A stretch of 64,000 bases of DNA. It comes from Pseudomonas nitroreducens NBRC 12694 (GTDB lineage: Bacteria > Pseudomonadota > Gammaproteobacteria > Pseudomonadales > Pseudomonadaceae). The notes under the pieces were generated by a model. It was given only the letters and a program-made list of their open reading frames with translations. It was not told the DNA's origin and did not search any database. The stretch spans positions 372,001 through 436,000 of the forward strand of contig NZ_BDAI01000003.1 in the NCBI RefSeq assembly GCF_002091755.1, in the 5' to 3' direction. Position 1 is the first letter of the stretch. Each line of letters starts with the position of its first letter. Positions 47,392-57,152 of this stretch are shown here, one piece after another. The translations under genes and the position numbers were made by a program.

Positions 47392-48294
47392 TCAGATCCA
47401 CAGGAACAGCGCCAGTACCGCCGCGAAGAAGCCCCACTTCTGCAGGTAGTACAGCTTGCGGTTGCGCTTCTTCAGGGCCTTGCCCTGCAGGCGGATCTTG
47501 TACAGCGAGGCGAACGCGCGGTTGATGCCGCCGGTCTTGTCGCCCGCATCGTTGGGCGAGGCTGCCGCGGCCATCACGTTGCGGCTGAACCAGCGGTTGA
47601 AGGCCGTCACCCAGCCGTACTTCAGCGGGCGCTCGATGTCGCAGAAGAGGATCACCCGGTCATGCTCCGTAGTGTTCTCGGCGTAGTGGATGTAGGTCTC
47701 GTCGAACACCACCGCCTCGCCGTCACGCCAGTGGTAGCGCTCACCGTCCACCTCGATGAAGCAGCCCGGGTCGTTCGGCGTCAGCAGGCCCAGGTGGTAG
47801 CGCAGCGAGCCGGCGTACGGGTCGCGGTGGCGCACCAGGCGCGAGCCCGGCGGCAGTTCGGCGAACATTGCGGCCTTCACCGACGGAATCTGCCGCAGCA
47901 GTTCGGTGGTCTTCGGGCACAGCGCATCGGCCGACGGATGGCTGTCGTCGTACCATTTCAGGTAGAAGCGCTTCCAGCCGGTCTTGAAGAAGGAATTGAA
48001 GCCGACGTCGTTGAGCTGGTCGGAGCGCTTGATGCTGCCGGCATCGCGCAGGTGCAGCGCTTCGCTGCGGATGGCTTCCCAGTTCTCGGTCAGCAGGCGC
48101 ATTTCCGGGAACTGCTCGGTCGCCAGGTATGGGCGGCTGGGTACCTTGGAGAACAGGTACATCAGGCAGTTGATCGGCGCCAGGAAGCTGGAGTGGTCGC
48201 TCAGCTGGCGCGTGAACTTGTGGCGCACCCGTCCACGCAGGTGGACATAAACGATGCTCAGGCCGAAGGCGGCCAGGATGGCGGCTTTGATCAT
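47392..48294 (-). CDS. lpxO: Lipid A 2-hydroxylase LpxO
   Basis: Fe(II)/2-oxoglutarate-dependent dioxygenase of 300 aa of the aspartyl/asparaginyl beta-hydroxylase family, which makes the 2-hydroxylaurate on lipid A. An N-terminal membrane anchor (about 1-20) and a second hydrophobic segment at the C-terminus (FFAAVLALFLWI) are visible. The iron ligands are H156, D158 (VRHRDPYAG) and H203 (DETYIHYAEN). Equivalent to PA4512 (lpxO1) by neighbourhood, between piuB and pxpA. Confidence 0.94.
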   Translation of the reverse strand: MIKAAILAAFGLSIVYVHLRGRVRHKFTRQLSDHSSFLAPINCLMYLFSKVPSRPYLATEQFPEMRLLTENWEAIRSEALHLRDAGSIKRSDQLNDVGFNSFFKTGWKRFYLKWYDDSHPSADALCPKTTELLRQIPSVKAAMFAELPPGSRLVRHRDPYAGSLRYHLGLLTPNDPGCFIEVDGERYHWRDGEAVVFDETYIHYAENTTEHDRVILFCDIERPLKYGWVTAFNRWFSRNVMAAAASPNDAGDKTGGINRAFASLYKIRLQGKALKKRNRKLYYLQKWGFFAAVLALFLWI

Positions 48295-48420
48295 TCGGGG
48301 AGGTATCCGCTACTACAGACCGGGGATAGTACTCCTCCTGAACGTGACTGAGTATTCTCCGAAGGCCAAAGGCCATTGTCTGCTTTACCCTGTAGGAAAC
48401 TTGGAAGGACGGCGACACCA

Positions 48421-49176
48421 ATGACCGAGAGCACGACGCGAATCCTGCTCAACTGCGACATGGGCGAAAGCTTCGGCGCCTGGCGCATGGGCGACGACAC
48501 CCACGCCATGCCGCTGATCGACCAGGCCAACCTCGCTTGTGGCTACCACGCGGGCGACCCACTGACCATGCAGCACACCGTGCGCCTGGCGGTGGAGCAG
48601 GGCGTCTGCATCGGTGCCCACCCGGCCTACCCGGACCTCGCCGGCTTCGGTCGCCGGCACATGAACTGCTCGCCCGAGGAAGTCCACGCCCTGGTGCTCT
48701 ACCAGATCGGCGCGCTGGATGCCTTCTGCCGCGCCGCCGGCACCCAGGTGGCCTACGTGAAGCCCCACGGTGCGCTGTACAACGACCTGGTGCGCGACGA
48801 CGCGCTGCTCTGCGCCGTGCTCGACGCCTGCGCCGCCTATCGCAAGCGCCTGCCGCTGATGGTGCTGGCCCTGGCCGACAACAGTCGCGAGCTGCAACTG
48901 GCCGACGTGGCAGATGTACCGCTGATGTTCGAAGCCTTCGCCGACCGCGCCTACCTGCCCGACGGCCAGCTCGCGCCGCGGCGCCTGGCCAATGCCGTAC
49001 ATCACGAGCCGCAACGCATTCTCGACCAGGCCCTGGCCATCGCCCGCGGCGAACCTTTCCCGGATATCGACGGCAACCCGCTGCGGCTGCGCGCCGACAG
49101 CCTCTGCGTGCACGGTGACAACCCCGAATCCCTGGCGGTGCTGCGGCGCCTGCGTGGCCTGCTGGACCAGGCATGA
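48421..49176 (+). CDS. pxpA: 5-oxoprolinase subunit A (LamB/YcsF family)
   Basis: Soluble protein of 251 aa and subunit A of the ATP-dependent 5-oxoprolinase PxpABC, which opens 5-oxoproline (pyroglutamate) to glutamate. Family motifs are visible: [13 protein letters not shown] at the start, [27 protein letters not shown] and [12 protein letters not shown]. The ATG at 48421 follows GGAAGGA; the open frame upstream is not used. Overlaps pxpB by 4 bp. Confidence 0.95.
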   Translation: MTESTTRILLNCDMGESFGAWRMGDDTHAMPLIDQANLACGYHAGDPLTMQHTVRLAVEQGVCIGAHPAYPDLAGFGRRHMNCSPEEVHALVLYQIGALDAFCRAAGTQVAYVKPHGALYNDLVRDDALLCAVLDACAAYRKRLPLMVLALADNSRELQLADVADVPLMFEAFADRAYLPDGQLAPRRLANAVHHEPQRILDQALAIARGEPFPDIDGNPLRLRADSLCVHGDNPESLAVLRRLRGLLDQA

Positions 49177-49850
49177 TCCGTCTCGAGCCTTTCGGCGCCA
49201 CGGCGCTGCTGATCACCCTGGCCGAACAGCCCGACGACACCTTGCCGCTGCGCATCGCTCGGCTGTCCGAACGCCTGCGCACCGAACTGGGCCCGGCGCT
49301 GACCGATTGCGTGGCGGGCTGGACGACCCTGCTCCTTCACTACGACCTGCTGCGCGTGGACTTGCCGCAGTTGCAGCGCCAGGTGCAGGCCGCGCTGGCG
49401 CAGTGGCCAGGCGAGGCCGCGACCGGTGAAGTGGAGCGGCTGCATGAAATTGCCGTGTGGTACGCCGGTGAAGACCTCGCCGAGGTTGCCCTTCACTGCG
49501 GGCTCACGCGGACCCAGGTGATCGACCTGCACGCTGGTCGCGACTACCGCGTCGGCGCCATCGGCTTTGCCCCCGGCTTCGCCTACCTGGGCGAGTTGGA
49601 CGAACGTCTCGTCCTGCCGCGCCGGGCCACGCCGCGCACACGGGTTCCCGCCGGCAGCCTCGCCATTGCCGAGCGCCAGACAGCGGTTTATCCACAGGCC
49701 TCACCCGGTGGCTGGCACCTGCTGGGACGCACCGCGCAGCGCCTGTTCGATCCCTGCGCGACGCCTCCCTGCCCGCTGGCCGTGGGGGATCGGGTGCGCT
49801 TCGTGCCCATCGACGAAGCTGCTTTTCGCGCTGCGGGCGGTGACGCATGA
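49173..49850 (+). CDS. pxpB: 5-oxoprolinase subunit B (KipI family)
   Basis: Subunit of 225 aa of 5-oxoprolinase, of the allophanate-hydrolase-like KipI/PxpB family. The family signature is in the C-terminal half ([39 protein letters not shown] and [15 protein letters not shown]). Start overlaps pxpA and the stop overlaps pxpC, both as ATGA, which indicates a tightly coupled operon. Confidence 0.95.
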   Translation: MIRLEPFGATALLITLAEQPDDTLPLRIARLSERLRTELGPALTDCVAGWTTLLLHYDLLRVDLPQLQRQVQAALAQWPGEAATGEVERLHEIAVWYAGEDLAEVALHCGLTRTQVIDLHAGRDYRVGAIGFAPGFAYLGELDERLVLPRRATPRTRVPAGSLAIAERQTAVYPQASPGGWHLLGRTAQRLFDPCATPPCPLAVGDRVRFVPIDEAAFRAAGGDA

Positions 49851-50764
49851 GCCTCACGGTCATCGCCTGCGGCCCGCTGTGCCTGCTGCAGGATGGTGGT
49901 CGCCAGGGTTGGCAGCAGCTCGGCATCTCTCCCGGCGGCCCTGTGGATAAACACGCCGCGGCCTGGGCCAATCACCTGCTCGGCAACCCCTACGGCACGG
50001 CATTGTTGGAGATCGCGCTGGGCGGCGTGGAGCTGGAGGCGCAGGACGATACCTGGCTGGCGCTGACCGGCGCCGAGCTGCCTGCCCGGCTCGATGGCGC
50101 ACCGCTTCCCGCTTGGTCGCGTTTTCATGTTCGGGCCGGGCAGCGCCTCAAGCTCGGTTTCGCCCGTGCCGGACAGCGCGCCTATCTCTCTGCTGCCGGT
50201 GGTTTCCGTGCGGCACCGGTACTGGGTAGCGTTTCGACCCAGACGCGGGAAAGGCTCGGAGGTCTTGCCGGCAATGGCGAGACCCTGGCCGTGGGGGATG
50301 TGCTGGAATGCACCGCTGCGGGCGAGCATTTCTCCCGTGGCGCCGACGTGCCCTGGCTCTATCGGCCGGACTACCGCGAATGCCCGGTCCTGCGCGTTTT
50401 GCCTGGCCCGGATGCCTTCACCACCGAACAGCGCCGGGCTTTCTTCACTCAGCCCTGGCAGATCAGCCCGCAATCCGACCGCATGGGCGTGCGCCTGCGC
50501 GGCGAAGCCCTGGGCGCGCCCCGCCGGCAGTGGTCGTTGGGAATAGTGGAGGGTGCCATCCAGGTGCCGCCGGACGGCCAGCCAATCATCCTGCTGGCCG
50601 ACCGGCAGACCATGGGTGGCTACCCGCTGCTGGGCGTGCTGCACCCGCTGGACATCGGCCGCCTGGCGCAATGCCCGGCGCACAGCGAGGTGCGCTTTGT
50701 CGAGGCGAGCGTGGAACAGGCGCAGGCGGACCTGCGCGCGTTCCTGAGGTTTTTCGCTACTTAG
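49847..50764 (+). CDS. pxpC: 5-oxoprolinase subunit C (KipA family)
   Basis: Subunit of 305 aa of 5-oxoprolinase (biotin-dependent carboxyltransferase-like KipA/PxpC fold). Motifs include CLLQDGGRQGWQQLGISPGG near the start and VRVRLRGEAL-like and PPDGQPIILLADRQTMGGYP segments later, the last being the family hallmark. The gene converges with the Lrp-type gene and overlaps its end by 8 bp. Confidence 0.94.
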   Translation: MSLTVIACGPLCLLQDGGRQGWQQLGISPGGPVDKHAAAWANHLLGNPYGTALLEIALGGVELEAQDDTWLALTGAELPARLDGAPLPAWSRFHVRAGQRLKLGFARAGQRAYLSAAGGFRAAPVLGSVSTQTRERLGGLAGNGETLAVGDVLECTAAGEHFSRGADVPWLYRPDYRECPVLRVLPGPDAFTTEQRRAFFTQPWQISPQSDRMGVRLRGEALGAPRRQWSLGIVEGAIQVPPDGQPIILLADRQTMGGYPLLGVLHPLDIGRLAQCPAHSEVRFVEASVEQAQADLRAFLRFFAT

Positions 50765-51239
50765 GCAAGTGCCGTAACGGCAGGGGCGCCGACTCTTTCA
50801 CCGTCTGGATGGCGAAGTTGCTGCGGATGTCGCTGACGCCCGGCAGCTTGAGCAGGGTGCCGGTGAGGAATTGCTCGTAGGCGCGCAGGTCCGGCAGAAC
50901 CACCTGCAGGAGGAAGTCCGACTCGCCGCTGACCAGATGCACCGAGATGACCTCCGGCAAGTCGATCACCGCCTGGCGAAAGGCGGCAGCGCTGGTATCG
51001 CTGTGGCGCTCGACCTTCACGCCGACAAACACCGTCAAGCCCAGGCCGACTTCGTCGCGGCCCAGTTCGGCGTGGTAACCGCGGATCATCCCGGCCTCTT
51101 CGAGGATGCGCACGCGCCTCAGGCAGGGCGAAGGGGAGAGCCCGATTTCCTCGGCAAGCTGCACGTTGGTCAGGCGGCCGTCGCGCTGCAGGGCGGCGAG
51201 GATGCGGTGGTCGTAGGTGTCCAGTTTTGGGCTTGGCAT
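50757..51239 (-). CDS. Lrp/AsnC family transcriptional regulator
   Basis: Regulator of 160 aa. N-terminal winged HTH (LDTYDHRILAALQRDGRL, then TNVQLAEEIGLSPSPCLRRV), and a C-terminal RAM (ACT-like) effector domain (VFVGVKVERHSD; VISVHLVSGESDFLLQVV). The frame is open to 51281, but the ATG at 51239 gives MPSPKLDTYDHRIL, the usual Lrp-type start. It converges with pxpABC and is divergent from the LysE-family gene, the standard arrangement for an Lrp-type regulator of an amino-acid exporter. Confidence 0.92.
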   Translation of the reverse strand: MPSPKLDTYDHRILAALQRDGRLTNVQLAEEIGLSPSPCLRRVRILEEAGMIRGYHAELGRDEVGLGLTVFVGVKVERHSDTSAAAFRQAVIDLPEVISVHLVSGESDFLLQVVLPDLRAYEQFLTGTLLKLPGVSDIRSNFAIQTVKESAPLPLRHLPK

Positions 51240-51374
51240 GATTGGCTGATCAAGTGGCTTCAGATTGGCAGAGTATGCCAATTGTCAGCTTTGTGCTGGT
51301 GGAATACGCAAGCACCTGCTCCAAGCTTCAGGCATAGAATCCTTATCCACAATGTCTTCTTCGGAGTGGCTCCT

Positions 51375-52001
51375 GTGGATATCGGCGTCTTCCTGCTGGC
51401 CCTGGCGATGGTCTACCTGCTGCCCGGGCCGGACATGATTCTCCTGCTGCACACCGGTGCCCGCGAGGGCTGCCGCGCGGCATTGGCGACCGCGCTCGGC
51501 CTGGGCCTGGCGCGTGCCTGCCATGTGGCGCTGGCGGCGACCGGGCTGGCACTGCTGTTCCGTTCGGCGCCGTGGACGTTCGATGCGGTGCGCATCGGCG
51601 GTGGCCTTTATCTGGCGTGGATTGGCTTGCAGTTGCTCCGAGCGCCGGTTGGCGTGCCGCTGGCGGAGGGGAGCGCCGGGTTATCCACAGTGAGCTACCG
51701 GCGGGCGTTTCGGCGTGGCCTGCTGACCAATCTGCTCAACCCCAAGGCGCTGTTGTTCTGTTCGGTGCTGTTGCCGCAGTTCATTCATCCGCAGAACGGG
51801 CCGCTGGCACTGCAATTCGCGCTGCTGGGTGGTGTGCTGGTGGTGGTCGGGCTGGGCTTTGATAGCTTCTACGCCGTCAGCGGCGAGCGCATGGGCCGCT
51901 GGCTGGCGCGGCACAGGGCGATGCAGCGGGTGCAGCAGTGGGGCTTCGGCGGCATTCTGCTGGGCTTCGGCGTGCGCCTGGCGCTGATCCGTGATCTGTA
52001 G
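51375..52001 (+). CDS. LysE/RhtB family amino-acid exporter
   Basis: Inner-membrane exporter of 208 aa with six predicted helices. The family signature LLPGPDMILLLHTGAREGCR is at about 15-34, and FRRGLLTNLLNPKALLFCSV at about 115-134. GTG start at 51375 with GGAG 9 bases upstream; upstream frame lacks family features. Divergent from the Lrp-type gene, which probably controls it. Substrate unknown, likely an amino acid or derivative. Confidence 0.9.
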   Translation: MDIGVFLLALAMVYLLPGPDMILLLHTGAREGCRAALATALGLGLARACHVALAATGLALLFRSAPWTFDAVRIGGGLYLAWIGLQLLRAPVGVPLAEGSAGLSTVSYRRAFRRGLLTNLLNPKALLFCSVLLPQFIHPQNGPLALQFALLGGVLVVVGLGFDSFYAVSGERMGRWLARHRAMQRVQQWGFGGILLGFGVRLALIRDL

Positions 52002-52049
52002 GGACAGTTTCGGTGCGGTGGTGAGCAAGTTGCAGAACAGCGCAAACGG

Positions 52050-52124
52050 CTCTTCGTGAGAGCGGGCGTGCTCGCGAACTGACTCCGCCGCTCGGCCTGT
52101 TCGCGAGCAAGCTCGCTCCTACAG
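52050..52124. repeat. REPIN that overlaps the end of the next gene
   Basis: An inverted REP pair (degenerate left arm AGAGCGGGCGTGCTCGCGAA and intact right arm TTCGCGAGCAAGCTCGCTCC ending CTACAG). The right end includes the stop codon of the minus-strand gene at 52119-52121. Confidence 0.85.
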
Positions 52125-52778
52125 GTCTTCTGGGAGGATTTTCCACAGCCGTGCCACGGACGGCTTCTGCGGATTGCGCGCGACCACCAGCAGGCCGAGT
52201 TCCTTGCCGCGCAACTCGCGCAGCAGCTGCGCGCCCTTGCGCTGTTGCAGGCTCTCGGCGAGATGCCCGAGGGCGATCGCCGCCGCGGCTGGGTGCGTGG
52301 CGACCGGCACGTAGCTGCCGCCGTCCATGTCCAGCACCACATGCTTTTCTCCGGGTTCCGGAGTGGGGATATGCAGGCTGGCCTTGAGCAGTTGTGCCAT
52401 GGCTTCGTCGCGTTGGGCAGCCGTCAGCTGTCCCGGTGGCAGTGCCCGTTCCAGGGGAAAGAACTCGTCCCGGGGCTCGACTGTCGGTTTGACCTCGGCG
52501 GACGGCTGGGCAGGAGCCGTGGCACGAACCGACGCGGGCGGCGGCTTTGGCGCTGGCGAGGGCGGTGCGCTGAAGTCCAGTTCATCCTGGTCGAGCCCAC
52601 TCCAGTCGATCTCGTCGAGATCGACGTCCCCCGGCGCCTTTTTCTTCGTCGTCGACGATTTCTTCCGTGATTTCACTGCCGCGCGCACGTCCATCCGCTG
52701 TTGCCGCTTCCACTTGTGCAACTGCACATTGGCGACGATGGCGGTGACAAAGATCAGCAGGAGGAAGAACAGCAGCAT
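52119..52778 (-). CDS. Hypothetical single-pass membrane protein
   Basis: Protein of 219 aa that I do not recognise. One N-terminal hydrophobic segment (MLLFFLLLIFVTAIVANVQL) is followed by a basic Lys/Arg-rich stretch (about 22-50), an acidic patch, a Pro/Ala-rich linker (about 70-105) and a small globular C-terminal domain (about 110-219). The layout suggests an inner-membrane anchor with a cytoplasmic tail. The ATG at 52778 is preferred; the frame continues to a GTG at 52808. The stop codon lies within a REP. It follows the LysE-type gene convergently and sits before the dpp operon. Function unknown. Confidence 0.7.
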   Translation of the reverse strand: MLLFFLLLIFVTAIVANVQLHKWKRQQRMDVRAAVKSRKKSSTTKKKAPGDVDLDEIDWSGLDQDELDFSAPPSPAPKPPPASVRATAPAQPSAEVKPTVEPRDEFFPLERALPPGQLTAAQRDEAMAQLLKASLHIPTPEPGEKHVVLDMDGGSYVPVATHPAAAAIALGHLAESLQQRKGAQLLRELRGKELGLLVVARNPQKPSVARLWKILPEDL

Positions 52779-52939
52779 GTGGAGTGTGGCCCTGTGGATA
52801 ACGGCCACTGCGGTGCGGGACAGTGGCGGGACGCCACCCTAGCGGGACGTTCTGGATCAGGCCGTAGGCCTGTTCCCGCTACGCTGTAGGACGCAGCTGT
52901 ATCCGAAAGAGGGCCGGCCTATGACCGGCCCGTTTCGCA

Positions 52940-53911
52940 TCAGTTCAGGAACTGCTCGGCGTGATGACAGGCGACTTGTCGCTCATCCAGCAGCCGCAGC
53001 TCCGGTACCTCGGTCCTGCAGCGCTCGGTCGCGTAGGGGCAGCGCTTGTGGAAGGCGCAGCCGCTGGGCGGGTTGAGAGGGTTGGGGAGCTCGCCCTGGA
53101 TCTTGATCTTCGGCTTGCTCGGGTCGGGGTGGATCGCCGGGGTGGCCGAGAGCAGCGCCTGGGTGTAGGGATGCAGCGGGCGCTCGTAGAGCTTGTCCGC
53201 CGGGCCCATTTCCGCCGGGCGGCCGAGGTACATCACCAGCACATCGTCAGCGACATGGCGGACCACGGCGAGGTTGTGGGAGATGAACACGTAGGCGGTG
53301 CCGAACTCCTGCTGCAGGTCCATGAACAGGTTGAGCACCTGGGCCTGGATCGACACATCCAGCGCGGAGGTCGGTTCGTCCGCCACCAGCACCTTGGGCC
53401 GCAGCATCATCGCGCGGGCCAGGGCTATGCGCTGGCGCTGGCCGCCGGAGAACATGTGCGGGTAGCGCTGGTAGTGCTCGGGGCGCAGGCCGACCTGCTT
53501 CATCATCGCCTGCACGCGCTCGCGGCGTTCGCTGCGGGAGAGGCTGGTGTTGATCACCAGCGGTTCGGCCAACTGGTCACCGATCTTCTGCCGCGGGTTG
53601 AGCGAGGCGTAGGGGTTCTGGAAGACCATCTGCACGTCGCGGCGCAACTGTTTGCGCTGCTCGTGGTTGGCGCCTTTCACTTCCTGGCCGGCGATCTGCA
53701 GCGAGCCGGAGGTGGGTTCTTCGATCAGGGTCAGCGCGCGGGCGAGCGTGGACTTGCCGCAGCCGGATTCGCCGACCACGGCCAGGGTCTTGCCGGCCAG
53801 CAGGTCGAAGGACACGCCGTTGAGCGCGCGGACCAGGGCGTGGGGCTTGAACAGGCCCTGGGAGATTTCGTAGTGACGGGTCAGGTCGCGGGCGGTCAGA
53901 ACGGCGTTCAT
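52940..53911 (-). CDS. dppF: Dipeptide ABC transporter ATPase DppF
   Basis: ATP-binding subunit of 323 aa of the peptide importer. Walker [10 protein letters not shown], signature FSGGQRQR, Walker B VLVADEP and the H-loop ISHN are visible, and an oligo/dipeptide C-terminal iron-sulphur-like cysteine motif ([15 protein letters not shown]) is present. Last gene of the dpp operon; its start overlaps the dppD stop by 4 bp. Length is normal. Confidence 0.95.
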   Translation of the reverse strand: MNAVLTARDLTRHYEISQGLFKPHALVRALNGVSFDLLAGKTLAVVGESGCGKSTLARALTLIEEPTSGSLQIAGQEVKGANHEQRKQLRRDVQMVFQNPYASLNPRQKIGDQLAEPLVINTSLSRSERRERVQAMMKQVGLRPEHYQRYPHMFSGGQRQRIALARAMMLRPKVLVADEPTSALDVSIQAQVLNLFMDLQQEFGTAYVFISHNLAVVRHVADDVLVMYLGRPAEMGPADKLYERPLHPYTQALLSATPAIHPDPSKPKIKIQGELPNPLNPPSGCAFHKRCPYATERCRTEVPELRLLDERQVACHHAEQFLN

Positions 53912-54885
53912 CGGGCCACCTCGGTGTTCAGGTTGAGCGGGTAGAAGCAGCGCACAGCGCCGCGCTCATGGGCTTCCAGCGCCGGGCGTACGCTGCGGCA
54001 GTTGTCCTGCACGTAGGGACAGCGTGGCGACAGCAGGCAGCCCTGAGGGCGATCGTATTTGCCGGGAACGATGCCGGGCAGGGTAGCCAGGCGCTCTTCA
54101 CCGGCACTGTGTTCCGGGATCGCCTTGAGCAGCGCTTCGGTATAGGGATGGGTCGGCAGGTCGAACAATGCCGGCACCTGGCCGATCTCCACCGCCTGGC
54201 CCGCGTACATCACGCAGACGCGCTGGGCGGTCTCGGCGACCACGGCGAGGTCGTGGGTGATCAGGATCAGCGCCATGCCCTGGTCGCGCTGCAAGTTCAG
54301 CAGCAGCTCCATGATCTGCGCCTGGATGGTCACGTCCAGCGCGGTGGTCGGCTCGTCGGCGATCAGCAGCTTGGGCTCGCCGGCAATCGCCATGGCGATC
54401 GCGACGCGCTGGCTCATGCCGCCGGACAACTGGTGCGGGTAGGCGTCCAGGCGTTGGGCGGCGCCGGGGATTTCCACCCGTTCGAGCAGCTCCAGGGCGC
54501 GCTGGCGAAGGGCCTTGCCGCGCAGGCCGAGGTGCAGTTTGAGCACTTCCTCGATCTGGTAGCCGACGGTGAAGCTGGGGTTGAGGGCTGTCATCGGGTC
54601 CTGGAAGACCATGGCGATGTCCTTGCCGACGATGCGCCGACGCTCGCGGCCTTTCAGACGCAGCATGTCGATGCCGTCGAACTGCATGGTGTCGGCGGTG
54701 ATGATGCCGGGGGCGTCGATCAGGCCCATCAGGGCCATCATGGTCACCGACTTGCCGGAGCCGGATTCGCCGACGATGGCCAGGACTTCACCCTTGTCCA
54801 CCGAGAGGTCGAGGCCATCCACTACCGGGATGGCATTGCGGTCGCCGAAGCGCACCGAAAGATTGCGCAGGTCGAGGAGGCTCAT
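53908..54885 (-). CDS. dppD: Dipeptide ABC transporter ATPase DppD
   Basis: ATP-binding subunit of 325 aa. Walker A GESGSGKS, signature LSGGMSQR, Walker B LLIADEP, H-loop ITHD, and the C-terminal oligo_HPY cysteine motif ([15 protein letters not shown]). The frame is open upstream to 54990, but the ATG at 54885 ([16 protein letters not shown]) follows GGAGA and gives the family start. It sits 94 bp after dppC; a degenerate REP occupies that gap. Confidence 0.95.
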   Translation of the reverse strand: MSLLDLRNLSVRFGDRNAIPVVDGLDLSVDKGEVLAIVGESGSGKSVTMMALMGLIDAPGIITADTMQFDGIDMLRLKGRERRRIVGKDIAMVFQDPMTALNPSFTVGYQIEEVLKLHLGLRGKALRQRALELLERVEIPGAAQRLDAYPHQLSGGMSQRVAIAMAIAGEPKLLIADEPTTALDVTIQAQIMELLLNLQRDQGMALILITHDLAVVAETAQRVCVMYAGQAVEIGQVPALFDLPTHPYTEALLKAIPEHSAGEERLATLPGIVPGKYDRPQGCLLSPRCPYVQDNCRSVRPALEAHERGAVRCFYPLNLNTEVAR

Positions 54886-54907
54886 ACGGCGGTCTCCATC
54901 AGGCTTT

Positions 54908-54955
54908 TGTTCTTCTTGTGGGAACGAGAGGGACGCTTCAGTCCTACGAAGAGCA
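54908..54955. repeat. Degenerate REP inside the dpp operon
   Basis: TGGGAACGAGAGGGACGCTT followed by CAGTCCTACGAAGAGC resembles a worn REPIN. It lies between dppC and dppD and could form a hairpin that changes transcript stability. Confidence 0.5.
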
Positions 54956-54979
54956 CGGGGGTATCCATCTGCATGCTCC

Positions 54980-55891
54980 TCACGCCGCATTCTTCAGCTT
55001 CGGGTCCAGCGCATCGCGCAGGCCGTCGCCCATCAGGTTGATCGCCAGCACGCTGAGCAGGATGGTCAGGCCGGGCAGCGAGACGACCCACCAGGCGCGC
55101 TCGATATAGTCGCGCGCGGAGGCCAGCATGGTGCCCCACTCGGGCGTCGGCGGTTGCACGCCCAGGCCGAGGAAGCCCAATGCGGCGGCGTCGAGGATCG
55201 CCGAGGAGAAGCTCAGGGTGGCCTGCACGATCAGCGGCGCCATGCAGTTGGGCAGCACGGTGACGAACATCAGGCGCAGGGTGCCGGCACCCGCCAGGCG
55301 CGAGGCGGTGACGTAGTCGCGGTTCAGTTCGCCCATGACCGCGGCGCGGGTCAGGCGCACGTAGGCCGGCAGCGAGACGATGGCGATGGCGATCACGGTA
55401 TTGATCAGGCCCGGGCCGAGGATGGCGACGATGGCCACCGCCAGCAGCAGCGAGGGCAGCGCCAGCATGATGTCCATCAGGCGCATGATCACCGGGCCAA
55501 GGCGGGTCGGCGAGAAGCCGGCGAGCAGGCCGAGGAAGATGCCGGGGATCATCGAGATCAACACCGAAGTCAGGCCGATCATCAGCGACAGCCGCGCGCC
55601 GTGCATCAGGCGCGAGAGCAGGTCGCGGCCCAACTCGTCGGTGCCCAGCAGGAACTGCGCGTTGCCACCTTCGAGCCAGAGCGGCGGGGTGAGCAGGAAG
55701 TCGCGGAACTGCTCGCTCGGATCATGGGGCGCGACCCAGGGCGCGAACAGCGCGCAGAACACGATGACCAGCATGAACAGCAGGCCGCCGACCGCGCCCT
55801 TGTTGCGCGAAAAGGCGTGCCAGAATTCTTTCAGCGGGGAGGGGTAGACCAGGCTCGGGTCGCTGGCGGGAGTAAGAGAATCTGTATTCAT
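54980..55891 (-). CDS. dppC: Dipeptide ABC transporter permease DppC
   Basis: Inner-membrane permease of 303 aa with about six helices. It starts with an OppC N-terminal stretch ([20 protein letters not shown]) and carries the EAA-type loop after [20 protein letters not shown]. Conserved [20 protein letters not shown] segment is present. Separated from dppB by 153 bp. Confidence 0.94.
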   Translation of the reverse strand: MNTDSLTPASDPSLVYPSPLKEFWHAFSRNKGAVGGLLFMLVIVFCALFAPWVAPHDPSEQFRDFLLTPPLWLEGGNAQFLLGTDELGRDLLSRLMHGARLSLMIGLTSVLISMIPGIFLGLLAGFSPTRLGPVIMRLMDIMLALPSLLLAVAIVAILGPGLINTVIAIAIVSLPAYVRLTRAAVMGELNRDYVTASRLAGAGTLRLMFVTVLPNCMAPLIVQATLSFSSAILDAAALGFLGLGVQPPTPEWGTMLASARDYIERAWWVVSLPGLTILLSVLAINLMGDGLRDALDPKLKNAA

Positions 55892-56044
55892 TGCAAGCTC
55901 CGTAGAAGCTGCTCAGGGCCTCGCGAGCTGGAGCGAGACGAGGAAGAGTCCGCCGAGAAAGCGCAGTTTGCATGAAGCAAATGAGCATTTATCGGTGGAG
56001 TCTGACGCTGTATCGCCGACGCGCAGCAGGCCATGGGCAGTTTC
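55892..56044. repeat. Intergenic repeat-like sequence between dppC and dppB
   Basis: 153 bp without a gene inside an operon. It contains a TTTGC-ATGAA-GCAAA palindrome (about 55967-55981) and GCCGACGCGCAGCAG near 56018, which recurs at 27711-27725. This looks like a dispersed Pseudomonas repeat rather than a promoter. Confidence 0.45.
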
Positions 56045-57055
<1,011 letters not shown>

Positions 57056-57152
57056 TGTGGGGAGTTCTCCACATGGGATGGTCACGGTTGGGCCGCGTCA
57101 TGGGCGGTCCGTTCTTGTCGACATCGACCCTTTTGAGGTCTGGTCCTTGTCG

